From NCBI GenBank assembly GCA_045613745.1, contig JAZLBP010000013.1, positions 155,546 to 219,545 on the forward strand: a stretch of DNA of 64,000 nt, written 5' to 3'. Positions 9,111 to 19,296 of this stretch are shown piece by piece. The notes beneath the pieces were generated by a model. It was not told where the DNA came from. It searched no databases and worked only from the letters and a program-made list of their open reading frames with translations. Position 1 is the first letter of the stretch; each line of letters starts with the position of its first letter. This stretch comes from UBA940 sp045613745 (GTDB taxonomy: Bacteria; Bacteroidota; Bacteroidia; Bacteroidales; Rikenellaceae). A program made the position numbers and the translations under genes.

Positions 9111-12065
9111 TTAGTTTTTAGGCTCGTAGAAAGTACCGTCAGCACCTACGCCATAGAATTTGGGCGACGCCAGAGCGGGAGTGTTCTTCTCGGTCTTGTT
9201 CACCTCTTTGCTACCAACGGTGCAGTAGTACTCTTTCGAGTTGATGTGACCACCTGCGGGGTTGATGTTACCATCCTCGTCACCCCATTGGAACTCGTTC
9301 CATTTGGTGTAGAGGTAAGCAGCCGAAGCGTCGGTAACAGCATACCATTTGCCATCGCTACCCTCAACAATGTAAGCCACACAGTTCTCCCAGTTTTGGA
9401 AGTGATAACGGTTGGTACCGCTGGTCTTAACAACCTTACCTACAGTAACGGGGTTAGCTGCGGGATCCTCAAACAGGTGCATATTAGCCTCCGAAATGAA
9501 GTGGATAGGTTGAGTAGGTTTGGGGAATTGAGCCATATACTCACGAGCTTTGTCGATACGCTCTTGGGTAACTTTGATTTTCTTTGCACCATAGTCACTC
9601 CACCATACATCAACGGGAGTCAGGAAGCCCCAACGCTCGAAGAACTCGGTCATATCGGTATTGGAGATGTAGCTTACGCGCTCGCAGAAACGAAGCATTG
9701 CCTCCTCGTCGCTTACGGTACGAGCATCAGCGTCGTTACGAGCCATCTCATAGATACGAGGATAGAAGTCGGTCATACCTTTAATCTCGGTAAAGTAGAG
9801 GTAGAGTTGGAAGAAGGGAACAACCTTCAGGTAGTAAGCAGCATCCCACGAACCAACCAACACGTGCGAACAACCACGTGCCATAAGGTCACGCATTGCA
9901 GCGTTGTAACCGTGAGTCGAAGTCTTGTTACCCAGAACGGTGAAGTTGTTGTAGGTCCATTGAACATAAGCCGAGCAGATGTTGTTGGTAACCTCGGTGG
10001 TACCTACCCATTTGAGGATAGGACGAACTTGGTTAACGTGACCAAACTCGTGGGCAGCACCCCAGCAGCTCTCGCGCAGACCATCAGGGTCGAGTACGCC
10101 GGGAGCAGCCAGCACGTTGTAACCGGTGTGGTATTCGGTAGCATACATATACGAACCACCGTAGCGACCAACCATGTGCATACGGTTGCGGTGACCACCG
10201 GTGTTGAAGAGTTTGTGACCTTGGATATCCTCCTCCATCTCGATAATCTCGTTGTAGATACCAATCAACTCTACTGCGCGCTCACCAGTTTTGGTACGCG
10301 ATTGGTAGAGGTTCGAGGGGAACGACATCACGATACGGGGGCTACGCATATCGAAGTGTGCGGGGAAGCCATATTCTTTCTCCAACTCAATCGATTTGGC
10401 GAGCAGCGACTCCCAACGGTCGGGCGAGTGTTTCTCAACATCGAAGTAACCGTTCACATAACCGTCAATGAAGTTAACGTTGATGGTAAGGTCGCTGGTT
10501 GACATATACTCGATATAGCACAGACCACCATAGTGGCTAGTATTTTTGTTCTCAGGAATAGTTACCTCGTTGACACCGGCACGCAGGGTGTAGCTACGGG
10601 TATCCCAGTTGAACTCGCTTGCCATTACAACACCGTCCTTGGTTTTGGGGGTCTTGTAGTTGATAACAACCAATTTGGGGCTAACGTCATCGCGGAAGTC
10701 CTCGCTTACACAGATAGTGTAGGTTTGACCGGGCAACAGAAGCATACCTGTTACGTTGTCATACTTCGAGTATTTAGCATTCAGGAAGCGGTCAGCATCC
10801 AATTGGGGGTTGGGATAAGCTTTGTAGGTTGCTGCGCGGAACTCGTTATCCTCGGCGGTACGGTTCAGCATAATCTCAGCAATCTCGCGAATAGTTTCGT
10901 CTTGAATCTTGGCCAGATCCTTAGTCGAGAAGTCTTTGTTACGGAATACCGAGCACGACTCGTCCTCGAACACCTCAAGAGCGCTATAGTAAACGTCGTC
11001 GTTGTAGAAGAACTCAACCTCGGTAGCACCTGCCAACAGACCTTTGGTAGTGCTGCGGCCTTTTGCGGTCTTAACCTCGATTACAATCTCAGCAACGTTT
11101 TGGAGAGACTCCGAGAACTCGATAATACTCTTGGTACTCTTCATTTGGAGGTTGTAGTCACCTACAGTGGTGTATTTGCTTGCACCTTTCTTTTTGTAGC
11201 TGATGCTAATCTCACCCCATTGGCCATAGTCGGGGCTGGGGAAGTACTCCATATAGTCAACGCGGTAGCGACCATCGAACACGAAGGTCAGCACAGCGTT
11301 CTCCTCGATACCGGCGTTGGGACACGACCAGTAGGTATCAAGGTCGTTGTCGAACATATTCTCAACACCATAGCCGTTACGCGAGTCACCCTCATACTCA
11401 ACAGCGGTGTAGGGAACAAAGCAAGCTTGGTTGTCGCGCACACGTGCGGGCTCGTCGCCAGCCTCTTGGGTTACGTTGATAACGCGGGCAATCGAGTAAT
11501 CGGTGTCGATTTTGATGGTTGCCTTACGCTCCTCGGTAACGTTGTTCTCGGCAGCGGTAACAACCAATTTACCCTCCTCCTCGGTCAGGGTCAGCCACTC
11601 AGCAGTAGTGGTAGCCTCCCACTCAACGTTAGCGGTTACGGTAATCTCGCTTTTGCCACCGGTTTTAGCAAACTCCAGCTCCTTGGTCGAAACCTCAAGC
11701 GAAGCAGCATAACCGAATTGAGTTACATTGAGCTCTGCTACAGCAGTTTTACCCGAAACGTAAACCACAGCCTCGCGAATATCCTCCGAGGTGTTGTCAG
11801 CTACGGTCAGAAGGATAGCAACCGAGTCAGCCTCGATTTTCTCTACAGTCAGCCAATCGGCGTCAACAACTGCAACATCCCATTGGTCGCAGTTCATCAG
11901 TACAACCTCTACGGCTTGGGGTTCAGCACCAACTGCCTCAAAGGTTACACCCTCACTCATCAACTCAATCGACTCGGTGAATGTGGGTTCGGGTTCAACA
12001 GGCGGGGGTGTGCAAGCCACGCAGGTGCTCACAGCCGCCAGCAACATCATTAATGTTTTTTTCAT
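9111..12065 (-). CDS. M60-like metallopeptidase lipoprotein 2 (BACON x2, F5/8C)
   Basis: A 984-residue paralogue of the preceding entry with the same order of domains: lipobox ending at Cys18 (CVAC), two BACON domains (about 30-205), F5/8C domain (about 215-365, with ENMFDNDLDTYWSCP), M60-like catalytic region and a beta-rich tail. The zinc site HEFGH is at residues 672-676, again HExxH-X14-E, so it should be active. Long stretches are nearly identical to M60 protein 1 (for example around TYWSCPNAGIEEN), pointing to a fairly recent tandem duplication. After the lipid Cys come prolines and glutamates. Likely target: O-glycoproteins outside the cell. Confidence 0.93.
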   Translation of the reverse strand: MKKTLMMLLAAVSTCVACTPPPVEPEPTFTESIELMSEGVTFEAVGAEPQAVEVVLMNCDQWDVAVVDADWLTVEKIEADSVAILLTVADNTSEDIREAVVYVSGKTAVAELNVTQFGYAASLEVSTKELEFAKTGGKSEITVTANVEWEATTTAEWLTLTEEEGKLVVTAAENNVTEERKATIKIDTDYSIARVINVTQEAGDEPARVRDNQACFVPYTAVEYEGDSRNGYGVENMFDNDLDTYWSCPNAGIEENAVLTFVFDGRYRVDYMEYFPSPDYGQWGEISISYKKKGASKYTTVGDYNLQMKSTKSIIEFSESLQNVAEIVIEVKTAKGRSTTKGLLAGATEVEFFYNDDVYYSALEVFEDESCSVFRNKDFSTKDLAKIQDETIREIAEIMLNRTAEDNEFRAATYKAYPNPQLDADRFLNAKYSKYDNVTGMLLLPGQTYTICVSEDFRDDVSPKLVVINYKTPKTKDGVVMASEFNWDTRSYTLRAGVNEVTIPENKNTSHYGGLCYIEYMSTSDLTINVNFIDGYVNGYFDVEKHSPDRWESLLAKSIELEKEYGFPAHFDMRSPRIVMSFPSNLYQSRTKTGERAVELIGIYNEIIEMEEDIQGHKLFNTGGHRNRMHMVGRYGGSYMYATEYHTGYNVLAAPGVLDPDGLRESCWGAAHEFGHVNQVRPILKWVGTTEVTNNICSAYVQWTYNNFTVLGNKTSTHGYNAAMRDLMARGCSHVLVGSWDAAYYLKVVPFFQLYLYFTEIKGMTDFYPRIYEMARNDADARTVSDEEAMLRFCERVSYISNTDMTEFFERWGFLTPVDVWWSDYGAKKIKVTQERIDKAREYMAQFPKPTQPIHFISEANMHLFEDPAANPVTVGKVVKTSGTNRYHFQNWENCVAYIVEGSDGKWYAVTDASAAYLYTKWNEFQWGDEDGNINPAGGHINSKEYYCTVGSKEVNKTEKNTPALASPKFYGVGADGTFYEPKN

Positions 12066-12158
12066 AGTTTTTTTTGTTTATTTATTTAGAATATATTGAT
12101 TTTCAAAACAATGGTCGCAAGCGGGCGGAGGAGTTCGTCCCCCACCCTCCTGTGACGT

Positions 12159-15100
12159 TTATTGTGCATTACTTTGGCTTGCGTAGCGAGTACCGTAAGC
12201 GTCCACAGCATAGAGTTGCAGACCTTTGGCATACTCATAGTCGGTAGTTACCGCTTGCAGAGCACGCGAAGTTCCAGCCTTACTGCTGGTGCCATCGGTG
12301 TAGTAGTAATCGGTGTAATTACCCTCGGCAATAGGCATATAACGCGACTCTCTGTAACCATATTGGAAGCCACCATTCAGAGCCTCATCCCACTTCTTGA
12401 TAGCCACCACGCGACCTTGTTCGCCTGTGCGAAGGTCTTTCTTGTTGGGGTCAACCAGCACCCAAGCCACAACATTCTGCCAACCACTGACGGTAAAGTT
12501 ACCGTTGTCATCCACCGAGTGAGTACCAGCAGTGACGGGTTGCGGGTTGCGATACAAGTCGATATTCAGGTCGTGAATATAGAACGGATTCATCTTGGGT
12601 TTGGGGAACTTCTGACAAGCAGCAACCGATGCAGCAACCTCCTCGGCCGAAGTGATGATGAAGTTTTGGCCATAGTGGTTAACCTTGGTTCCCTTATTAA
12701 CGCCTTTGGGGCTATTTACGCCCGGCAGGCCCCACGCTTGGGCAAAGTCACTAAGGTCTTCACCAGCAGCCTCCGAAATCGACTTCATATACTCCAAGGT
12801 CATCGCCGAGTGATACAAGTCGGTGCTTGCATAGTTGGCAGATTGAATATCCTTCGTGCGGCACAACTCATAGAAGTCGGGGTAGAAATCGGTCTTACCC
12901 AAAGCAACGTGATAGTAGAGATACAACTGCCAGAAGGGCATCAACTGCGAAGTGGGGTCGGTACCCTCCGAGAAGTTACGATAGCAGGGGGTATTGACCG
13001 ACTCGCAGTGAGTGAGCGGACGCTCATAGTAGTTACCCTCATCGTCGAAATCCCAGATAACACGGGTTGCGATATCAATCATACTTCGGTTGAAGTGGTC
13101 GTTGAAGCGCATAGTAGTGTTACCCTCGCCGTAGAAAATCATCTGGGTAATGGCACACATAAGGTTGTTGGTAACCTCGGTAAGTCCTCTCCATTTGAAC
13201 AGGTCGGTTTGGTTGGTGTGGCCAAGCTCGTGAGCCAAGCCCCAAATCGAACCCACAACGTCGTTGGTGTAGTGGGTTACGTTTTTCTTCCATTGGTCGG
13301 TGGGGTCTACGATACCAGGAGCCATACTATTGACATTGTAGTAGGTGCGGTACGACGACGATGCGCCATAGTACGAGGTGTAGGTTGCGTGGAACAGCGA
13401 GCGATTGCGGTGAACACGTTGTTTGCCTAACGCCTTGTACTTGTAGTGACCCTGGATATCCTCTTGGATATACATTACAGTATCGAAGATGTGCAGGAGT
13501 TCCTCCACACGGTTAAAATTAGCCGAGTTCTTCTTGAAGGTGTTGCTGTAATAGAGGCTTTTGGGGAAGTTGAGCAGCGCGCGGTGCGACATCATATCGA
13601 AGTGAGGTTCGGTATTACCGCCCTTGCGCAACAACTCATAAGCACGAGTCATATCGGTCTTACCCAACTCGATATAACCATTCACCTCGCCTGTAACGAA
13701 GTGGGCAGTCATCTCGGGATAGTTCTCGTAGTTGTCTGTATGACACATAATGTACATCAAACCGCGAACTTGGGGCACAATCGCATTATGACCCTCTTTA
13801 AGAGTGTAGGTGTGATATACATATTGATATTTACCATTAACGCTAAGATAACTACTGGTACTAGTCGAAGCCGAAGCACTCTCCATAGTCTCCCAATCGA
13901 TAACACGCAACGACACTGCCAAATCCTTGATATCATTCAGATAGACGTGCACAGTATCTCCTGCCTCAGCCACATACATACCCGTAACATTGTCGAGCAG
14001 GGTATAGGTATTGGTACGGAAAATCTTGGCATCCACATCGGGGTGCGGGAACGCTTTGAACTTACAGATACGGAACTCGCCGTCATAAACACCATAATAG
14101 AGTTGCTCGGCGATTGTGCGATACACATCTACCGCCAACGCCTCGATTTTCTCCAAAGTGACATCCGAACGCAACTCGCTAAGCGACCAGTCGGTAAACA
14201 CCGAAAGAGGATCACCGCCAATGGTGTTGCTCTTAAACAGGGCTATTTCCTGAATATTGGCGTAAAGGCGCTCACTATTCGAAGAGTTGTTCTTCGACGA
14301 CAGAACTTGGAAACGAATTCTTTTGACATTCTTCAACGGGGTTTCAAACTTGATCGCCGTAGGAGTCATTTTCTGACCAACATCAATAGTAGCGTATTGA
14401 GTCTCATTGCCTTCACTGTCGGTTACATATATCTCCACCTCGCCCCAAGGACCGTTGGTCGATGAATAAGGTGCATAAGGTGTATAAAGACAGTAGTCGA
14501 TTTGCTCATAGCTTGCAGGGTCAAGGTTAATTGCAAACCAAGGAGCTTTATCTATACCATAGTCCGCTTGCCAGTAGGTATTGGCATCATTATCAATCGC
14601 TTTATTTGCAACATAAGAGGTGCTCCAACGCGACGATGCTTCAACACTCTTAATGGGTACCTGAATGTCGGCAGGGAACTCCATATTGGCAACATCGCCA
14701 AACTCTTTCATTGCCTCTTGCGACACACCAATCTCAACGCTCTCGCTACCACAAGCAATGGTAAGTGTTGCGTTACGAGCCTCGGCTACAGCGTTATCCT
14801 CGACACTGACAAACAGCGTATCAGTAACAACACCCGACTTGATTTCCCAATTAACCCACTCGGCAGCGCACGAAGGTGTCCACTCGCCGTTGGCTTTGAT
14901 GGTGATGGCTTGGGGTGTTGCCTTCATAAAGGCGAACGACAACTCCTCGGTGTTGTCAACAAACAGCACTTGACTACCCCATTGCATCACACGCACCGAA
15001 GTGGTGGTTTGCTCGCTGGCGAAGGTAACAACGCCATAGCGGGGAAGTTTGTCATACGATTTGGATATGTAAATATTCTCGACAATACCTGTAGTGGTTT

Positions 15101-15611
15101 GCTCCTGTCCATCGTAGCTCAACCAACCTGCATCGGTGGTCACGGTGTATTCGCCATCGGCAATAACCGAGATGGGCAACACACCGCCATCAACAGAGGC
15201 TTGGTAAAGTGTATCGGCAGGAATGATGCGGGTAGCCTCGACGTGGGTGTCGGCAACCTGCATTACCACAAGTTCAGCTGTCAGTTCTTGGTAGTAAACC
15301 AACACGTTAGCTTGACGTGTAGTCTCTTCCGTATTTTCGTCAACCGAGATATTCAGGTAGTCGCACACATCGCCAAACGACTGTTCGATGGTAAGCCACT
15401 CCTCTTCCGACGAGAAGCTCCATTTGTCCGACGATGCATACACAGCTATCTGCTCGGGCATCTCGGTGCCGACTGCAGCCACCCACAAGGTGTCGCTTTC
15501 CAGTGTCAGGAATGATGGATCGGGTTGTTGCTCCTGGGGATTTTCGGTACAAGCCACCAGCGAGAAGGCAAATGCCACAACCACGCTCATCATATAGATT
15601 AACCTTTTCAT
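12159..15611 (-). CDS. M60-like metallopeptidase lipoprotein 3 (BACON x3, F5/8C)
   Basis: A 1150-residue lipoprotein. The ATG at 15611 is chosen over a GTG nine codons upstream because it begins the signal peptide (MKRLIYMM...LVAC, lipid Cys21). There are three BACON-like domains (about 30-118, 120-205, 210-295), one more than in proteins 1 and 2. An F5/8C domain (about 310-450) and the M60-like part follow. The zinc site HELGH is at residues 794-798 with Glu after 13 residues (HExxH-X13-E). The C-terminal tail contains the NGNFTVSGWQNVVAWV type segment shared by proteins 3-6. Same family role: extracellular O-glycopeptidase, inferred. Confidence 0.93.
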   Translation of the reverse strand: MKRLIYMMSVVVAFAFSLVACTENPQEQQPDPSFLTLESDTLWVAAVGTEMPEQIAVYASSDKWSFSSEEEWLTIEQSFGDVCDYLNISVDENTEETTRQANVLVYYQELTAELVVMQVADTHVEATRIIPADTLYQASVDGGVLPISVIADGEYTVTTDAGWLSYDGQEQTTTGIVENIYISKSYDKLPRYGVVTFASEQTTTSVRVMQWGSQVLFVDNTEELSFAFMKATPQAITIKANGEWTPSCAAEWVNWEIKSGVVTDTLFVSVEDNAVAEARNATLTIACGSESVEIGVSQEAMKEFGDVANMEFPADIQVPIKSVEASSRWSTSYVANKAIDNDANTYWQADYGIDKAPWFAINLDPASYEQIDYCLYTPYAPYSSTNGPWGEVEIYVTDSEGNETQYATIDVGQKMTPTAIKFETPLKNVKRIRFQVLSSKNNSSNSERLYANIQEIALFKSNTIGGDPLSVFTDWSLSELRSDVTLEKIEALAVDVYRTIAEQLYYGVYDGEFRICKFKAFPHPDVDAKIFRTNTYTLLDNVTGMYVAEAGDTVHVYLNDIKDLAVSLRVIDWETMESASASTSTSSYLSVNGKYQYVYHTYTLKEGHNAIVPQVRGLMYIMCHTDNYENYPEMTAHFVTGEVNGYIELGKTDMTRAYELLRKGGNTEPHFDMMSHRALLNFPKSLYYSNTFKKNSANFNRVEELLHIFDTVMYIQEDIQGHYKYKALGKQRVHRNRSLFHATYTSYYGASSSYRTYYNVNSMAPGIVDPTDQWKKNVTHYTNDVVGSIWGLAHELGHTNQTDLFKWRGLTEVTNNLMCAITQMIFYGEGNTTMRFNDHFNRSMIDIATRVIWDFDDEGNYYERPLTHCESVNTPCYRNFSEGTDPTSQLMPFWQLYLYYHVALGKTDFYPDFYELCRTKDIQSANYASTDLYHSAMTLEYMKSISEAAGEDLSDFAQAWGLPGVNSPKGVNKGTKVNHYGQNFIITSAEEVAASVAACQKFPKPKMNPFYIHDLNIDLYRNPQPVTAGTHSVDDNGNFTVSGWQNVVAWVLVDPNKKDLRTGEQGRVVAIKKWDEALNGGFQYGYRESRYMPIAEGNYTDYYYTDGTSSKAGTSRALQAVTTDYEYAKGLQLYAVDAYGTRYASQSNAQ

Positions 15612-15669
15612 TTTCAAAGTTTTTATCACACACACCACAACGGGTCGTGCGCAGTTATTAGTTCAGGTT

Positions 15670-15703
15670 TTCGGCACCGCAGACCGTAGCCTGCGGTGTC
15701 GAA
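15670..15703 (-). promoter_or_regulatory. Intergenic hairpin between M60 genes 4 and 3
   Basis: Arms TTCGGCACCGCAG (15670-15682) and CTGCGGTGTCGAA (15691-15703) pair over 13 bases with one wobble and an 8-base loop. It lies a few bases after the stop of gene 4, and no T run follows. Confidence 0.65.
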
Positions 15704-15710
15704 CATCTGT

Positions 15711-18700
15711 TTATTTGTTGCTTTGGCTTGCGTAACGGTTGCCGTAAGCATCCACAGCATAGAGTTGCAGAGTTTTGGTATATGCGTGGTCAGCCTCAAC
15801 TTTATCGAGCGAACGCATAGTACCCTTGTCATTCGAAGCATACGACGAACCGTTGGTGTATTTATAGTCGTTACCAGCGTCATTCATCATATATTTCGAC
15901 TCTTTGTAGGTGTAGGTGAAGGTACCACCACCGTTTTGGTTCGAGCACTCAATAACGGCAACATCACGGCCCTTCTCACCCTTCTCGTTGAGTTTGTTGG
16001 GATCGTGCAGCACCCAAGCCACAACGTCTGCCCAACCCTCCATAGTGAACTTACCGCTGTCGTTAACAGTGTGAGTACCTACGGTTACAGGTTTAGGATT
16101 GCGATACAACTCCAAGTTGTCGTCGTGGATGTACAGAGGATTCATCTTGGGTTTGGGGTACTTTTGGCAAGCAGCAACCGAAGCATCAACTTGCTCTTTG
16201 GTTGTCATAAAGAATGCTTGACCATAGTGGTTAACCTTGGTACCGGGGTTGATACCCATTGCGGGGTTGATACCGGGCAGACCCCACTCTTGTGCAAAGT
16301 CACTAAGGTCTTCACCAGCAGCCTCCGAAATCGATTTCATATATTCCAGAGCGATAGCCGATTGGTAGATATCGTGGTTAGACGATACGGCGCGAATTGC
16401 GGGATATTTGGTACGGCACAACTCATAGAAGTCGGGATAGAAGTCCGAGTTGCCCAACACCACGTGGTAGTACAGGAACAATTGGTAGAAAGGCATCAGC
16501 TGAGTGGTGGGGTCAACACCACCATCGATTTGGCCCCAGCTGGGAACGTTAACCGACTCGTGGTGAGTGAACGGACGCTCATAAGCGTTGCCATTCTCGT
16601 CGAAGTCCCAAATCCAACGTTTAGCGATATCGCGCATACCTTTGTTGAAGTGGTCGTTGTAGTTCATTGTGGTACGACCCAGACCCAAGCCATAAACGAA
16701 GTTTTGGGTTACAGCACACATAAGGTTGTTCGAAACCTCGGCCATACCTTGCCAAGTAAACAGGTCGGTTTGAGTCGAGTGACCCAACTCGTGGGCGATA
16801 CCCCAGATAGCACCTACCACGTTGTTGTTCCATACGGTGGTTTTCTTGTTCCACAGTTTAATGGGACGCAGAACATCCGACGACATTGCCGACGAGTAAC
16901 CGGTGTGATACCAAGCCGAGTAACCGAAGGTATCGCCATAAGCACCCATAAACAACATACGGTTGCGGTGACCACGTTGCAGACCCTTAGCAGCATATTT
17001 GTCGTGACCCATAATACGCTCTTGGATTTTGGTTACCGAGTCGTAAACCTCCATCAGGTCAAATGCACCTTGAGCATTCATACGGGGGTTGCCACTGAAA
17101 GTACCTTGCAGGTATTGTTTTTTCTCGAAGTTCAAGATAAAGTGATCACCAATCATATCGAAACGAGGCTCCTCGGTCGAACTTGCCAGCATAAAGATAC
17201 GAGCAACATCTTCGGGAGTGTGTTTATTATAGTCGATGTAGCCATTCACACCCGAGTTAACGAAGTGAGCCTTCATTTCGGGAATGTTTGCATAGTTCTC
17301 GTCATCGAAAGCGAGGATATACATTTGACCGCGGTATGCGGGAACAATCACGTTACGACCCTTTTGGATACGATAGTCGTAGGTGTGGTCATCGGGACCG
17401 GTACCGTAGGGGTTTTTGGTAGCCGAGTATTTGGGAAGGTCAATCACACGAACATAAATCTCCAAACCGTAGTCCTCGTCCAGATAGATGTATTGAGGAG
17501 TGTTAGCCTTGGCAACGTACATACCTGTTACGTTGTCGCACATTGTAAAGGGTTTGTCGCGGAAAATCTCGTAGTCACGCTCGGGACGGGGGTATGCTTT
17601 GAACTCGCATACGCGGAACTCGTCATCGTAGGTGCCGTAGTAGATTTGCTCGGCCAGAGTGCGGTAGAAGGGGTCTGCAATCGACAAAATGTCTTCCAGA
17701 GAGACACCCTCTTTGAGCTCCGACAGCGACCAGTCGGTGAAGTAGTCGAGTGCCTTGAATCTCTCGGGATTGTATTGGTAGAAACCAATCTCGGCAGCCG
17801 AAGCAACTTTGGTGTAAGTCTTACCGCTCAACTCATAGGGAGCTGCGCTGTTGATAACGATACGGAATTGGCTAACGGTGTTGGGCAGAGCAGGTACGAA
17901 CTCAACAACTTGGTCGGTACCTTTTTGCAGGAAGTCAAACGAACCATATTTGGTCTCAACGCCATCGAGGGTGTAGTACAGGTCAATCTCACCCCAACGA
18001 CCCCAGAGGTTTTTACCATCTGCGGTGGTAACGGGGATGTATTTGAAGTAGTTGATGCTGTCCAGACTCGAAGCGTCAACATCGATAGTCAGCTCGGGAG
18101 TGGTCTCGGTAATGGTGTATTTTGAGTACCAACGCGAAATGAGGTTGCCGTCGTACAGACGGTTAACAGCGTTACCGGTCGAGTTTTGACCATTGCTCGA
18201 AACAATGTTTTTTATAACAACATTCAGGTCGGCTTTGAAGTCGTCACCCGAAGGCATCTCGGCGTTGCTAACCTTCACTTGGGTGATGGTCACAGTTTTG
18301 GTCGAGCTTGCGGTTTTGATGGTCAGAACAGCCTCACGTGCGTTCTCGGCATCCTCGTTGGCGGTGTAGTCGAAATATACCCAGCCCTCGGTCGATGCCT
18401 CCGATTTAGCAGCGTCATAGGTCAACCAGTCGCTGTCGCAGCTTACGGTGTAGGCATTGGGCGAGGTAACTTGTACGCTATCGCTGCCTGCAACATAACC
18501 TACCATCATCTCGCTTACGCTCACACGCAGGTCATCTTTACCCCATTGAGTGATGGTAAACTCGGTGATAGTATTCAAGCTTTGGAGAGTTACAACAACC
18601 TCACGCTCAGCGCTACCGAAGTTCTCCAAAATGTAGAACGACTCCTCGTATTGACCCTCAGCAACCTCGTTTTTGCCATCGTGGCTAACCCAGTTGCAAT

Positions 18701-19196
18701 CTTCGGGGATAACAACCTCGTAACCACCGTTAGCCTCCACTGCCACTTTGAGTACAGTGCTTTGGCGCTCCAACTCATAAGCAGCTTGTGCTACGTTGAT
18801 TTTGGTTGCGGGGGTTGTTTGGTTGTAGCTTTGTTTTACAACGAATTGTGCAGCCAAGTCGTCATTGGTTATGGTTACAACCAATTCGCGGTCAGCGCCG
18901 GTGGTATTCTCGGTTACAGCAACCAGAATCTCACCACCACCTTGCGAGGGGTTGGGGGTAAGAGTACACCAATCGTTCTCGGCGTACGACAAATCCCACA
19001 TTACGTTGTGAGTAGATACAATGAAAGTCATTTCGTCATTAGCCTCATAACCCAAGTAGAGGGTATCGGCCTCCAGTTCCAGATAGGGAGTCACCTCGGT
19101 GCCGCCACCTTGTTGACCACCTTGCTCACAAGATACAGACAATCCGACAAAAGCCACGATTGCCAACATCCATCCAAAAATCTTGTTGTGTTTCAT
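15711..19196 (-). CDS. M60-like metallopeptidase lipoprotein 4 (BACON x3, F5/8C)
   Basis: A 1161-residue lipoprotein with lipobox ending at Cys23 (LSVSC) followed by a glycine/glutamine linker. Three BACON-like domains span about 35-300, the F5/8C domain about 315-460 (with LYDGNLISRWYS), then the M60-like region. The zinc site HELGH is at residues 802-806, with the Glu ligand in MAEVSNN after 13 residues. Its C-terminal third (WGLPGINPAMGINPGTKVNH, KPKMNPLYIHD) is very close to protein 3, so these two form the second closely related pair. The mature protein would sit on the outer membrane and act on glycoproteins. Confidence 0.93.
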   Translation of the reverse strand: MKHNKIFGWMLAIVAFVGLSVSCEQGGQQGGGTEVTPYLELEADTLYLGYEANDEMTFIVSTHNVMWDLSYAENDWCTLTPNPSQGGGEILVAVTENTTGADRELVVTITNDDLAAQFVVKQSYNQTTPATKINVAQAAYELERQSTVLKVAVEANGGYEVVIPEDCNWVSHDGKNEVAEGQYEESFYILENFGSAEREVVVTLQSLNTITEFTITQWGKDDLRVSVSEMMVGYVAGSDSVQVTSPNAYTVSCDSDWLTYDAAKSEASTEGWVYFDYTANEDAENAREAVLTIKTASSTKTVTITQVKVSNAEMPSGDDFKADLNVVIKNIVSSNGQNSTGNAVNRLYDGNLISRWYSKYTITETTPELTIDVDASSLDSINYFKYIPVTTADGKNLWGRWGEIDLYYTLDGVETKYGSFDFLQKGTDQVVEFVPALPNTVSQFRIVINSAAPYELSGKTYTKVASAAEIGFYQYNPERFKALDYFTDWSLSELKEGVSLEDILSIADPFYRTLAEQIYYGTYDDEFRVCEFKAYPRPERDYEIFRDKPFTMCDNVTGMYVAKANTPQYIYLDEDYGLEIYVRVIDLPKYSATKNPYGTGPDDHTYDYRIQKGRNVIVPAYRGQMYILAFDDENYANIPEMKAHFVNSGVNGYIDYNKHTPEDVARIFMLASSTEEPRFDMIGDHFILNFEKKQYLQGTFSGNPRMNAQGAFDLMEVYDSVTKIQERIMGHDKYAAKGLQRGHRNRMLFMGAYGDTFGYSAWYHTGYSSAMSSDVLRPIKLWNKKTTVWNNNVVGAIWGIAHELGHSTQTDLFTWQGMAEVSNNLMCAVTQNFVYGLGLGRTTMNYNDHFNKGMRDIAKRWIWDFDENGNAYERPFTHHESVNVPSWGQIDGGVDPTTQLMPFYQLFLYYHVVLGNSDFYPDFYELCRTKYPAIRAVSSNHDIYQSAIALEYMKSISEAAGEDLSDFAQEWGLPGINPAMGINPGTKVNHYGQAFFMTTKEQVDASVAACQKYPKPKMNPLYIHDDNLELYRNPKPVTVGTHTVNDSGKFTMEGWADVVAWVLHDPNKLNEKGEKGRDVAVIECSNQNGGGTFTYTYKESKYMMNDAGNDYKYTNGSSYASNDKGTMRSLDKVEADHAYTKTLQLYAVDAYGNRYASQSNK

Positions 19197-19254
19197 TAGT
19201 GTGTGTTTAGTTAATTGATTGATATTAATTTGTTTAATTATGCTGTATATTATA

Positions 19255-19285
19255 CCTGTCCCGACGGGCTTGCCATCGGGTCAGG
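19255..19285 (-). promoter_or_regulatory. Intergenic hairpin between M60 genes 5 and 4
   Basis: Arms CCTGTCCCGACGG (19255-19267) and CCATCGGGTCAGG (19273-19285) pair with one mismatch and one wobble around a 5-base loop. On the minus strand AT-rich sequence follows, so partial termination is possible. Confidence 0.6.
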
Positions 19286-19296
19286 TGCGGATATTC